Source of the DNA: Phenylobacterium conjunctum
GTDB lineage: Bacteria; Pseudomonadota; Alphaproteobacteria; Caulobacterales; Caulobacteraceae
Assembly: GCF_042679085.1 (NCBI RefSeq)
Contig: NZ_JBHTLQ010000016.1
Location: forward strand, 19,324-83,323
Length of the DNA: 64,000 nucleotides
Reading direction: 5' to 3'
The notes beneath the pieces were generated by a model, which had not been told where the DNA came from, ran no database searches, and worked only from the letters and a program-made list of their open reading frames with translations. The translations under genes were made by a program, and so were the position numbers. This document shows positions 1 to 8,579 of the stretch, piece by piece. Position 1 is the first letter of the stretch; each line of letters opens with the position of its first letter.

Positions 1-4
1 AAAC

Positions 5-2242
5 ATGCGCTTCAATCTGAAGCTCGCGCTCGCCGCGAGCGCGGCCTGGTCCGTTTTCGCCGGCGTCGCCGCCGCCGCGCCCGAGGCCACCGTCGAAGAA
101 CTCGTCGTCACCGCCCGCCGCACCGAGGAAAACCTTCAGTCGACCCCGGTCGCCATCACCGCCTTCTCGGAAAAGGCCCTGGAGCGCCAAGGCGCCCTGG
201 CCATCACCGACCTGCAGGGCGCGGTGCCGAACATGAACCTGGTCCAGGGCCGCGGGTCGTCCAACGCCACCAACATCTACATCCGCGGCGTCGGCCAGCC
301 GGACGCCCTGCAGACCTTCGACCCCGCGGTCGGCGTCTATGTGGACGACGTCTATTACAGCCGCATCCGCGGCACCCAGTTCGACCTGCTGGACCTGGCC
401 CGCGTGGAAGTGCTGCGCGGCCCGCAAGGCACGCTCTACGGCAAGAACACCATCGGCGGCGCCCTGAAGCTCGTCACCCAGGCCCCCGGCCAGACCGTGC
501 GCTCCAAAGCCTCGGTCAGTGTCGGCGACTACGGCCTGTTTGAAGCCAAGCTCGGCCTGTCCGGCCCGGTCAGCGACACCCTGGCGCTCGGCCTGTCGGC
601 CATGGGCTCCACCCGCGACGGCTACGTCACAGACCCGGTGAACCACCGCGACTACAACGACAAGAACACCGTCGCCGTCCGCGGCGCCCTGGCCTGGACG
701 CCCACCGACGCCTACCGCCTCGACGCTTCGGTGGACTACACCCACGACAAGTCGGCCATGACGGTCGGCCAGCCGACCAGCACCCTGGCCTCGGCCTTCG
801 GCGCGGTCCTGCAGGCCCTCCCGGCGGTCCCGGCCGAGTACAAGTTCCAGACCGTCACCACGCCCACCCTGCCCAACTCGACCCGGTTCGAGCACTGGGG
901 CGCCTCGGCCACCCAGACCTACAAGGTCTCGGACGCCCTGACGCTGAAGGCGATCACCGCCTATCGTGGCCTGTCGAGCGACGACTACATCGACATCGAC
1001 GCCACCGCCGTGAAGCTGGGCGACGTGCTGGTCGCCCCCGACCAGACCCAGGTCAGCCAGGAGGTCCAGGCGGCCTACACGAACGGCGCCTGGAACGTCG
1101 TCGGCGGCGTCTACTACCTGCGTGAAAAGGTGACCTCGCACCAGGAAGCCTACGCCGACGCCTTTGTCGCGCCCTTCACCTTCCTGCGCACCATCGACGA
1201 CTCGCTGACCACCACCAGCTGGGCCGGCTATGTGAACGCGTCCTACAGCGTCAGCGACGCCCTGCGGGTCTCCGCCGGCCTGCGCTACACCCAGGACGAA
1301 AAGAAGTACTTCCGCACCACCTCGACCTTCTCGAACTTCGCGGCTCTGAACGGCAAGTTCGCCTTCACCGCCAAGGAGAGCTGGGACGACGTCTCGCCGA
1401 TGGTCAGCGTCGACTACCAGGCCAATGACGACCTGTTCTTCTACGGACGCGTGGCCAAGGGCTTCAAGTCGGGCGGCTTCAACGGCCGGGCGAACAATCC
1501 GGGCGAGGAGCAGCCCTACAATCCCGAGACCGTCGTCTCCTACGAAGCCGGGGTGAAGAGCCAGCTGTTCGACCGCCGCGTTCGGGCCAACGCCACGGTG
1601 TTCTACAACGACTACCAGGACTTCCAGGCCCGTATCGGCCGCGCCGTCACCTCGCCCAGCCAGCCGATCCCCTCGATCGACTTCGCGGTGCTGAACGCCG
1701 GCCAGCTGGAAATCTACGGCGCCGAGCTGGAACTGGCCGCCAACCCGATCCCGGGCCTCAGCCTGAACGCCGACGTGGGCTACCTCCACGCCGAGTACGG
1801 CGAGTTCAAGGAACAGCGCGCCGCCTCGGCTCCGGCCACCGGCTTCATCACCCTGGACCGCGCCTGGCAGACCCCGGCCTTCTCGCCGGAATGGACCGCG
1901 CGCCTCGCCGGCTCCTACGAGTTCGACCTGGGCGGCAAGGGCTATGTCACCGTCGGCGGCCAGGCCCGCTACCGTTCGGAGATGGCGCTCGCCGTCGACA
2001 ACGCCAACCTGACCACCCGCGCCAAGTTCCCGGGCATGTGGCAGTCGAGCTACTGGCTGTATGACGCCCAGATCGTCTGGGAAAACGCGGACCGCAGCCT
2101 GTCGGCCGGCCTCTACGGCAAGAACCTGGCGGATGAGGTCTACAAGACCGACGCCCAGGAATTCTCGTCCGTCGGCGGCATCCGCACCGCCTACTACGGC
2201 GCGCCGCGGACCTGGTTCGTCACGGTCGCCTACAAGTACTGA
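5..2242 (+). CDS. TonB-dependent outer-membrane receptor
   Basis: A 745-residue outer-membrane active transporter. A Sec signal peptide (about residues 1-25, ending AAAA) is followed by a TonB-box-like EELVVTARR (31-39), a plug domain (about 40-160, with the RGVGQPDALQ and VEVLRGPQGTLYGKN signatures) and a 22-strand-type beta barrel ending in a terminal aromatic (YKY), as expected for OMP assembly. Such receptors import siderophores, vitamins, sugars or aromatic compounds using TonB/ExbBD energy; the substrate cannot be told from this sequence. Only four bases precede the ATG, so the ribosome site is out of view and a start further upstream is possible. A strong terminator follows at 2267. 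Confidence 0.95.
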   Translation: MRFNLKLALAASAAWSVFAGVAAAAPEATVEELVVTARRTEENLQSTPVAITAFSEKALERQGALAITDLQGAVPNMNLVQGRGSSNATNIYIRGVGQPDALQTFDPAVGVYVDDVYYSRIRGTQFDLLDLARVEVLRGPQGTLYGKNTIGGALKLVTQAPGQTVRSKASVSVGDYGLFEAKLGLSGPVSDTLALGLSAMGSTRDGYVTDPVNHRDYNDKNTVAVRGALAWTPTDAYRLDASVDYTHDKSAMTVGQPTSTLASAFGAVLQALPAVPAEYKFQTVTTPTLPNSTRFEHWGASATQTYKVSDALTLKAITAYRGLSSDDYIDIDATAVKLGDVLVAPDQTQVSQEVQAAYTNGAWNVVGGVYYLREKVTSHQEAYADAFVAPFTFLRTIDDSLTTTSWAGYVNASYSVSDALRVSAGLRYTQDEKKYFRTTSTFSNFAALNGKFAFTAKESWDDVSPMVSVDYQANDDLFFYGRVAKGFKSGGFNGRANNPGEEQPYNPETVVSYEAGVKSQLFDRRVRANATVFYNDYQDFQARIGRAVTSPSQPIPSIDFAVLNAGQLEIYGAELELAANPIPGLSLNADVGYLHAEYGEFKEQRAASAPATGFITLDRAWQTPAFSPEWTARLAGSYEFDLGGKGYVTVGGQARYRSEMALAVDNANLTTRAKFPGMWQSSYWLYDAQIVWENADRSLSAGLYGKNLADEVYKTDAQEFSSVGGIRTAYYGAPRTWFVTVAYKY

Positions 2243-2266
2243 TCCATCGCCCCCGCGGCGAAGATG

Positions 2267-2298
2267 AAGGGCCCGCGGTTCGCCACGGGCCCTTTTTC
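2267..2298 (+). terminator. Rho-independent terminator of the TonB receptor gene
   Basis: A 7-bp GC stem GGGCCCG (2269-2275) pairs with CGGGCCC (2286-2292) across a 10-nt loop and is followed by five T's (2293-2297). It lies 25 bases after the receptor stop and just before the end of the convergent globin gene. Confidence 0.85.
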
Positions 2299-2302
2299 TA
2301 TG

Positions 2303-2785
2303 TCAGCGCACGACCACGTCGCGCTTCATGGGGGCCAGCTTGGCCAACAGCTGGTTCTGAGCCCGGAAGGGGACCTTCTCCTCGTCCATGGCCTTCTGCA
2401 GGTTCTCCACCAGGGCGTTGAACTCCGCGGTGTTGATCCCCTGGTCCTTGTGGGCCGTCTTCATGTCGCGGCCCGTGTAGTCGACGCCGGCGCCCAGCAG
2501 GTAGCCCACCTGTTCCTTCAGGGTCCGGCGCAGCCGCTCCAGGTCGGTGGCGCGGAAGATCTCGGCGATACGGGGGTCGGCGATGCTCAGGTCCACCATC
2601 CGGTCGACCACCCGGGCGATCCCGGCCTGGCCATGAAAGGCGGCCAGCAGTTGCTCGCCCTCGACCGGGGTCGCGCCGGCGTTGGCGTTGGAGACGACGT
2701 AAGGGTCCACCGGCTTCTCGGCGGCCTGGGCGAGGGAGGCGACGCCGGCCAGGACGAGGGCGGCGGTGAGGGTGCGAAGGCGCAT
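2303..2785 (-). CDS. Exported group 1 truncated hemoglobin
   Basis: A 160-residue globin of the truncated group 1 (trHbN-like) family, which binds heme for O2/NO chemistry. The family pattern LGAG-x2-YTGR-x2-KTAH is visible at about 97-112, with H112 as the proximal heme ligand, followed by the usual F-x2-L-x3-L helix. Unlike cytosolic members it starts with a clear Sec signal peptide (residues 1-22, ending LAQAAE), so it should act in the periplasm. The start at 2785 was chosen because AGGAG sits just upstream; an ATG-like start further out lacks one. It lies 10 bases downstream of the DUF3034 gene and is probably cotranscribed with it. Confidence 0.88.
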   Translation of the reverse strand: MRLRTLTAALVLAGVASLAQAAEKPVDPYVVSNANAGATPVEGEQLLAAFHGQAGIARVVDRMVDLSIADPRIAEIFRATDLERLRRTLKEQVGYLLGAGVDYTGRDMKTAHKDQGINTAEFNALVENLQKAMDEEKVPFRAQNQLLAKLAPMKRDVVVR

Positions 2786-2795
2786 GGTCGTGCTC

Positions 2796-3674
2796 CTAGA
2801 AGCCGGCCTGCAGCGACACATAGAGGCCGCGCTGGTCCTTGAAGGTCGCCACCGTCCCGAGGTCGGCGTAGGCGGCGGTGATCGAGAGGTTCTTGTTGAT
2901 GGCGTAGGCGGCGAAGACGTCCATCCAGTCGTCCTCCTTCAGCCCCGCCAGATTGTCCGGCTTCGTCCGGTACTCGGCCCCGATCAGCAGGCGCTTGGTG
3001 ACCAGCACCCCGGCCGAGCCCTCGAACTGCAGGGAGTAGTCGTCCTTCTTGCCGCCGCCGAAGCCCAAGAGGCCGGTCTGGTTGGCCTTGGTGGCCCGCA
3101 CCGTGCCGTCCAGCACCAGGCTCTGGTTCAGCAGCACCTTGGTGGCCGCCACATAGACGTCGACGCCGGAATCGTCCTTGCCGCCGATGGCGCGGATGAC
3201 CGCGCCGCGGTCGTTCTTCTTGAACTGGGCGCCCACCGCCACCTGGGGCAGCCAGCTGTCCTGGTCATAGACCGCATCGCCCAGCACCCGGACCTTCGCG
3301 CCGATGACATCCTGGTGGAAGGTGAAGCCGGCGCCGAGGCCGAGCTTGGCGCCCGTCGCCCCGGTGTCGAAGGCCTGGCGGGCATAGGACAGCTCCACGC
3401 GGTCGCGCCAGCCGACGGCGGCGCCATAGCTCGTGAAGTCATAGTCCGGCAGGTCCACCTTGGTGGCGTGGACATTTCCGCCGATCCCGTCACGGGTCTC
3501 GTAGCCGGTGATCGTCGCCCAGCTGGCCAGGCCGCCGCCGCCGGCGCCTTCCACATTGCTGACCCCGCCGGTCAGCAGGAGCTTGCCGCCATTGACCAGC
3601 TCACCCGCCTGGGCGGCGTCGGCCGCCTCAAGCACTCCCAGCGCCGCAATCAGGGCGCAGGCTGTCTTCCGCAT
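2796..3674 (-). CDS. DUF3034 family outer-membrane-like protein
   Basis: A 292-residue secreted protein of the DUF3034 family (function unknown). It has a signal peptide (about 1-23, ending DAAQAG), then GGKLLLTGGVSNVEGAGGGG and alternating beta-strand segments rich in aromatic and charged residues, ending in F, which fits an outer-membrane beta barrel. The open frame extends to 3812, but the signal peptide starts at 3674. It is divergent from the cupredoxin gene and followed by the exported globin; from memory DUF3034 genes often sit beside cupredoxin ('methylamine utilization protein') and EAL genes, as here. A redox or gas-sensing envelope role is inference. Confidence 0.85.
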   Translation of the reverse strand: MRKTACALIAALGVLEAADAAQAGELVNGGKLLLTGGVSNVEGAGGGGLASWATITGYETRDGIGGNVHATKVDLPDYDFTSYGAAVGWRDRVELSYARQAFDTGATGAKLGLGAGFTFHQDVIGAKVRVLGDAVYDQDSWLPQVAVGAQFKKNDRGAVIRAIGGKDDSGVDVYVAATKVLLNQSLVLDGTVRATKANQTGLLGFGGGKKDDYSLQFEGSAGVLVTKRLLIGAEYRTKPDNLAGLKEDDWMDVFAAYAINKNLSITAAYADLGTVATFKDQRGLYVSLQAGF

Positions 3675-3712
3675 GTTTCGCGTCCTCGCGCGCCCCCGTT
3701 CTGGAGGCCATC

Positions 3713-3738
3713 GGAACAAGGCTAGCCTGGGACCTGTT
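3713..3738 (+). promoter_or_regulatory. Candidate EcfG-type general-stress promoter
   Basis: GGAAC (3713-3717), a 17-base spacer and TGTT (3735-3738) resemble the alphaproteobacterial EcfG/SigT promoter (GGAAC, 16-18 bases, CGTT). It is placed correctly to drive the cupredoxin gene starting at 3803. The -10 element has one mismatch, so chance cannot be excluded. Confidence 0.3.
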
Positions 3739-3802
3739 GACGATTTGTGCACCAAACCAGCCCCCACCTTGGGGCCATCTGCGACGCCGGGCGAGGACGA
3801 CC

Positions 3803-4423
3803 ATGCGCACACTGCTTCTAGGCCTGATGGCCGCCGCCATCGCCGCCCCCGCCTGGGCCGGCGACCTGACCGTCAGCGTGAAGACCCCGACCGGCCAGCC
3901 GGTCCGCGACGCCGTGGTCACGCTGAAGAGCCCAGCTGGCGCCGGCCAGCCCATCCGGTTCAGCTGGCCCTATACGGTGGCTCAGCAGAACATCACCTTC
4001 GACCCCTTCGTCCTGGTGGTCCCGGTGGGCTCGACGGTCAGCTTCCCCAACCGGGACAATGTCCGCCACCACGTCTACTCGTTCTCACCGGTGAAGAAGT
4101 TCGAGCTGAAGCTCTATGGCCGCGAAGAGGCGCGGACGGTGACCTTCGACAAGCCCGGCGTCGTGCCCCTGGGCTGCAACATCCACGACCAGATGATCGC
4201 CTATGTGGTGGTGGTCGACACGCCCTACGCTGCCAAGACCGGGGCCGACGGGGTCGCGGTGATCCGCAACGCGCCGGCCGGCGCCGCGTCCATGACCGTC
4301 TGGCATCCCTATCTGAAGGCGGCCCGCAACCAGCAGGTCAAGCCGGTGACCCTCACCGCCGCGGGCGGGCGCGAACAGGTCACCGCCGACCTTCGCCAGC
4401 CGCCGGGACACGCCGGACACTAA
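3803..4423 (+). CDS. Periplasmic cupredoxin ('methylamine utilization protein'-like)
   Basis: A 206-residue exported cupredoxin-fold protein. The signal peptide covers residues 1-19 (ending AWAG). A carboxypeptidase-regulatory-like strand region (20-45) precedes the cupredoxin domain, where type-1 copper ligands can be seen: H89/H90 in RHHVYSF, C125 and H128 in GCNIHDQM, and M131. It probably carries electrons or binds copper in the periplasm. Start 3803 has GAGGA upstream; the open frame begins earlier but would put residues before the signal peptide. The gene runs convergently into the EAL gene (5 bases between stops). Substrate partner unknown. Confidence 0.85.
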   Translation: MRTLLLGLMAAAIAAPAWAGDLTVSVKTPTGQPVRDAVVTLKSPAGAGQPIRFSWPYTVAQQNITFDPFVLVVPVGSTVSFPNRDNVRHHVYSFSPVKKFELKLYGREEARTVTFDKPGVVPLGCNIHDQMIAYVVVVDTPYAAKTGADGVAVIRNAPAGAASMTVWHPYLKAARNQQVKPVTLTAAGGREQVTADLRQPPGHAGH

Positions 4424-4428
4424 AGCTT

Positions 4429-6768
4429 TCAGCCGAACCGCTTCAGCTCGCCGCGGTCGTCGCGCAGGAAGTCCATCAGGTCCGTCAGGGTCTGCGGCTT
4501 GCCGATCAGGTAGCCCTGGATCTGGTCGCAGCCCATGGCCGCCAGCAGCTGGAAAGCGTCCGGCTCCTCGATGCCCTCGGCGGTCACCTTCAGGCCCAGG
4601 CTGTGGGCCAGGTCGATGGTCGAGCGCACGATCAGGGCGTCGCGCTGGCTCTGCGTCAGGTCCACCACCAGCGAGCGGTCGATCTTCAGTTCGTGCCCGC
4701 GGATCTGCTTCAGATAGGCCAGCGACGACAGGCCCGAGCCGAAGTCGTCGATGGAGATGTCGACGCCGGCGGCCTTGAACCGGTCCAGGATGGTCAGGGC
4801 CAGGTCCGGGTTCTCGATGACCGCCGTCTCAGTGATTTCGAAGATCAACTTGCCGCAAGCCTGTGGCGCCAGGACCTCCACAAGGTCGGCGAATTCGGGA
4901 TCGCCCAACAAGCGGCCGGAGACATTGATCGCCACCTCGATCTCGTGGCCGGCCTCCGCCATCAGCTTCTGGTCCACGATAGCCTGGCGCAGGCACCAGT
5001 CGGTCAGGGCGCGGATGTGGCCGGTCTCTTCGGCCATGGGAATGAACAGGTCGGGCCGCAGCATGCCGCGAACCGGATGGCGCCAGCGCACCAGCCCCTC
5101 CACCGCATGGACGCCCCGGCGGCGCAGGTCGAACTTGGGCTGGTAGAACAGCTCCACATGGCCGTCCTCAATGGCGCGCAGCATGCCGCTCATGAGCGAC
5201 AGGTTGGAGGCCGGGTCGCCATAGGCCTCAGCGTCGAACACCGCGATCTTGCGCCGGGCGGCGCGGGCCTGGTCCAGACCGATGGTGGCGCGTTCCACCG
5301 CCAGGCCGGACTCGGTCTCCATCGGCGACAGGCCGACGCTCAGCGCCACGTCGATGGCCTCGCCGCCCACATGCACGGGGTGTTCGAGGTCCGCCAGCAG
5401 GCGCTCCATCAGCCGCTCGGCCTCGTCGGCGTCCTCGGCCTGGAAGGCCAGGCCCAGCACCGCCGTCGACAGGCGCGCGACTGCGCCCTTGGGCTGCAGG
5501 CCGGTCAGGCGTTCGCCGACCTCCTGGATCACCTGGGCGGCCAGGGCGTAGCCGATAGCGCCGCGGACATGGGCGAAGCGCTCCACACCCAGGGCGGCGA
5601 CGAACAGCGGCCCCTGCAGGCCCTCAACCGCCTGCTCCAGGGCCAGACGGTTGGACAGGCCGGTCTCGGGGTCGTGCAGGGCCAGGTGGGTGATCCGCCG
5701 CTCGCGCTCGCGGATCTCGGTGGCCATCTGGTTGAAGCTCTCGGCCAGGCGGCCGATCTCGTCCTGGCCCTCGGCGGTGACATGGACCTCCTCGCCGCGG
5801 CTCAAGCGGCGGGCGGCCTGGTCCAGGGCGGTGATCGGGCGCGTGACGCCCCGCGCCAGGCTCCAGCTGCCCAGGACCACGAGCACCAGCCCCAGCCCGC
5901 CGATCACCCCGATGGTGGCCAGCAGCGGCCGGTAGGGCGCATAGGCCCGCGACACCGGATAGGTCAGCAGCAGGGCCGAGCCGGACGCGCTGTCCAGGCT
6001 CTGCAACGGCTTGACCATGGCGAAGGACTCGACGCCCCGGAGGTTCACGGTGCGCGGCGCGCCGGCGTCCTGCGACAGCGCGTCGGCGATATAGGCGTTC
6101 AGGGCCGCCTGGGTCCGCGGCGGCAGCGACCGCCCGATGCTCCAGTCCGCGCCGATCTTGTGGGCCACAGCGGAGTCCAGCCGGATCGCGGCCAACTTCT
6201 CCAGGCTATTGAGCTGAGCGCCGTCCAGCCGGGCGCCGAACACCACCCAGCCGATCAGGTCCGGCGCCATGATCGGGCTGGCCACCAGCTGGTATGGGAC
6301 GCCGGCGATCAGCATCACCCCGTGCGGCGCCTCGGCGGCGTAGAGGGCGTTGACCAGGGTGTCCGCGTGGGGGTCAAGCCGGTCCGACTGGGCCCCGATC
6401 ACCGCGCCGTCGGCGCCGACCATGAAGGCCAGGTCGATGCCCAGGCGGGCGCGCAGGTTCTCCACGGCCGAGGTGACTGTGGCGCTATCATGGGTGGCGA
6501 CGGCCTCGCGGAATCCGAAATCCCGCGACAACAGCTGCGCCCCCTGGCGCAGTTGCTCCGACTTCAGGGCCCAGACCTGGTCGAACACCGTGGCCGAGGC
6601 GGACAGCTCGCCGCGCACCTGGCGCTGGGCGGCGCCGGAGATGGCGGTGAACACCGAGCCCGAGAGCAGGATCAGGATGACGCCGAACAGCCCGGCATAG
6701 AGCACCGTCAGGCGGGTGCGCAGGTGTCGGACCTGGGATAGGCGGCGAAGGATGGCGATCTCGCGCAT
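4429..6768 (-). CDS. Membrane sensor c-di-GMP phosphodiesterase (Cache-HAMP-degenerate GGDEF-EAL)
   Basis: A 779-residue inner-membrane signalling protein. TM1 (about 19-43) and TM2 (283-305) flank a periplasmic double-Cache-like sensor; HAMP (305-355), a GGDEF domain (360-515) and an EAL domain (525-770) follow. The GGDEF signature is replaced by RLSTAVL near 432, so cyclase activity is not expected. The EAL domain keeps E-x-L as EGL (557-559), EITET (645-649) and DDFG (674-677), so c-di-GMP hydrolysis is likely. Neighbouring cupredoxin, DUF3034 and globin genes suggest the sensed cue may be redox or gas related (inference). Confidence 0.92.
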   Translation of the reverse strand: MREIAILRRLSQVRHLRTRLTVLYAGLFGVILILLSGSVFTAISGAAQRQVRGELSASATVFDQVWALKSEQLRQGAQLLSRDFGFREAVATHDSATVTSAVENLRARLGIDLAFMVGADGAVIGAQSDRLDPHADTLVNALYAAEAPHGVMLIAGVPYQLVASPIMAPDLIGWVVFGARLDGAQLNSLEKLAAIRLDSAVAHKIGADWSIGRSLPPRTQAALNAYIADALSQDAGAPRTVNLRGVESFAMVKPLQSLDSASGSALLLTYPVSRAYAPYRPLLATIGVIGGLGLVLVVLGSWSLARGVTRPITALDQAARRLSRGEEVHVTAEGQDEIGRLAESFNQMATEIRERERRITHLALHDPETGLSNRLALEQAVEGLQGPLFVAALGVERFAHVRGAIGYALAAQVIQEVGERLTGLQPKGAVARLSTAVLGLAFQAEDADEAERLMERLLADLEHPVHVGGEAIDVALSVGLSPMETESGLAVERATIGLDQARAARRKIAVFDAEAYGDPASNLSLMSGMLRAIEDGHVELFYQPKFDLRRRGVHAVEGLVRWRHPVRGMLRPDLFIPMAEETGHIRALTDWCLRQAIVDQKLMAEAGHEIEVAINVSGRLLGDPEFADLVEVLAPQACGKLIFEITETAVIENPDLALTILDRFKAAGVDISIDDFGSGLSSLAYLKQIRGHELKIDRSLVVDLTQSQRDALIVRSTIDLAHSLGLKVTAEGIEEPDAFQLLAAMGCDQIQGYLIGKPQTLTDLMDFLRDDRGELKRFG

Positions 6769-6962
6769 TGGCTTTCATAGGCAGACGCGCGTGAAGGCGT
6801 GGTGAATCCGCGCCAAACCTTTTGCCGACAGGCGTCTGGCGGGTCCGTGGCGGGTGGATGTCAGGTCCCTGGCGGGGCGGTGGCGGGCCATTGACGGCTA
6901 GGTGGCGTGGCCGTCCAATACCGGTGCGGCGGATGTTCATGGCGATCGCCGACGAGGACAAG

Positions 6963-7460
6963 ATGACCATAGTGATCCAGAAACTGAGGCTGCAGCGGGG
7001 CTGGTCCCAGGAGCAGCTCGCCGATGTCTCAGGGGTCAGTGTGCGCACCATCCAGCGGATCGAGCGCGGCCAGCCCGGCAGCCTGGAGACGCTGAAAGCC
7101 CTGGCGGCGGTCTTTGATGTCGACTTCGACCAGCTTCAAGGAACCGCCATGACCACCACCGACACACCCCATCCCCGCCCTATGGAACCGGGCATTGATT
7201 CCGCCGAGGCGCTCGCCTTCGCCCACGTCCGCAAGAAGCGCGCCTTCTTTGTGCACCTGACCCAGTACGTGCTGGTGATGGGCCTGCTGGCGGTCGTGAA
7301 CCTGATGACCTCTCCCAAGTACCTCTGGTTCATCTGGCCGGCCCTGGGCTGGGGGCTTGGGGTCCTGTCCCATGGCGCCGGCGTGTTCCAGGTCGTGCCC
7401 TTCCTGGGCGCCGACTGGGAGCGCCGCGAGGTCGAAAAGGCCCTGGGCCGCAAGCTCTGA
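6963..7460 (+). CDS. HTH (XRE) - 2TM domain regulator
   Basis: A 165-residue fusion of an N-terminal Cro/C1-type helix-turn-helix (residues 1-55; LRLQRGWSQEQLADVSG, then VSVRTIQRIERG) to a C-terminal two-helix '2TM' membrane domain (about 90-150) with FFVHLTQYVLVMGLLA and YLWFIWPALGWGLG segments. Such membrane-tethered regulators are common near MoxR or membrane-stress genes. The start at 6963 is preferred because GAGGA lies 6 bases upstream; in-frame ATGs at 6933 and 6939 are alternatives. Target genes are unknown. Confidence 0.85.
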   Translation: MTIVIQKLRLQRGWSQEQLADVSGVSVRTIQRIERGQPGSLETLKALAAVFDVDFDQLQGTAMTTTDTPHPRPMEPGIDSAEALAFAHVRKKRAFFVHLTQYVLVMGLLAVVNLMTSPKYLWFIWPALGWGLGVLSHGAGVFQVVPFLGADWERREVEKALGRKL

Positions 7461-7660
7461 GGCCTGGCCCGGCGGAGGAGGCGGCGACCGCGGCGCCCTC
7501 CCCCCTTGCCATGGGCCAAGGGCAACAGGCACACTGTCGGCATTGATCTCCGCGTCCGCGTGCATTTCCACGCGCCTTTTGAAAGCCGACGACTTTGACG
7601 ATTTCGACTTCCGCCGCGCGCGTGGGCGTGACGGCCGCGAACCAGGGCCTGCCTGAATCC

Positions 7661-8575
7661 ATGACCTCGGTGGACGCCCTGATCGAGGGGCTGGCCGGGG
7701 TGGGCTACATCGCCTCCCGCCGTATCGCCACCGCCCTGTACATGGCGGTCAACCTGCAGAAGCCCATCCTGGTGGAAGGCTCTGCGGGCGTCGGCAAGAC
7801 CGAACTGGCCCTGTGCACCGCCGCCCTCATGGGCCTGCCGCTGATCCGGATGCAGTGCTACGAGGGCCTGGACGAGTCCAAGGCGCTGTACGAGTGGAAG
7901 TACGGCAAGCAGCTGCTCTACACCCAGATCCTCAAGGATCGCATGGGCGCCGCCCTGGCTGACGCGCCCGATATGGACGCCGCCATGGACCGCCTGCACG
8001 GCATCGGCGACCTGTTCTTCTCCGAGGCCTTCCTCGAACCCCGGCCGCTGATGAAGGCCCTGCGCGAGGATGACGGCTGCGTCCTGCTGATCGACGAGAT
8101 CGACAAGTCGGACGAGGCCTTTGAGGCCTTCCTGCTGGAGGTCCTGTCCGCCTACCAGTGCTCGATCCCCGAGCTGGGCGTGATCAAGGCCAAGACCCCG
8201 CCCATCGTCTTCCTGACCTCGAACAATGTCCGCGACCTGGGCGACGCCCTGAAGCGCCGCTGCATGCACCTGCACATCCCGCTGCCGGACGCCGCGCTCG
8301 AGCAGAAGATCGTCGCCAGCCGCGTGCCGGGCATCGAGGCCAAGCTGACCCACGAGCTGGTCAGCTTCGTCCAGTCCCTGCGCACCCTCGACCTGCGCAA
8401 GTCGCCCTCGATCTCGGAGACCGTGGACTGGGCCCGCGCGCTCATCCTGCTGAACGCCGAGAGCCTGGACGGCGAGGTCGTGCGCGACAGCCTGAACGTG
8501 CTGCTGAAGTTCGAGCAGGACATCGCCGCGGTCGAGCCCCAGATCGTGGAGCTGATCCGCAGCCCCAGGGCCTGA
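7661..8575 (+). CDS. MoxR-type AAA+ ATPase
   Basis: An AAA+ ATPase of the MoxR/CoxD group (304 residues from this start). Walker A GSAGVGKT (40-47), Walker B VLLIDEIDKS (141-150) and sensor 1 FLTSNN are intact. MoxR proteins work with VWA-domain partners as chaperones that assemble or insert cofactors into enzyme complexes; the next gene, 4 bases downstream, is that VWA partner. The reading frame is open to a TTG at 7595, but no ribosome site is clear for either start, so the N-terminus is uncertain by up to 22 residues. The molybdenum hydroxylase genes at 13.8-16.4 kb are a possible client (inference). Confidence 0.9.
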   Translation: MTSVDALIEGLAGVGYIASRRIATALYMAVNLQKPILVEGSAGVGKTELALCTAALMGLPLIRMQCYEGLDESKALYEWKYGKQLLYTQILKDRMGAALADAPDMDAAMDRLHGIGDLFFSEAFLEPRPLMKALREDDGCVLLIDEIDKSDEAFEAFLLEVLSAYQCSIPELGVIKAKTPPIVFLTSNNVRDLGDALKRRCMHLHIPLPDAALEQKIVASRVPGIEAKLTHELVSFVQSLRTLDLRKSPSISETVDWARALILLNAESLDGEVVRDSLNVLLKFEQDIAAVEPQIVELIRSPRA

Positions 8576-8579
8576 TCCC

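Noticed and set aside
3508..6741. A 1077-residue plus-strand open frame
   Set aside because: It is antisense to the EAL protein and overlaps the cupredoxin in another frame; no domain or ribosome site supports it.
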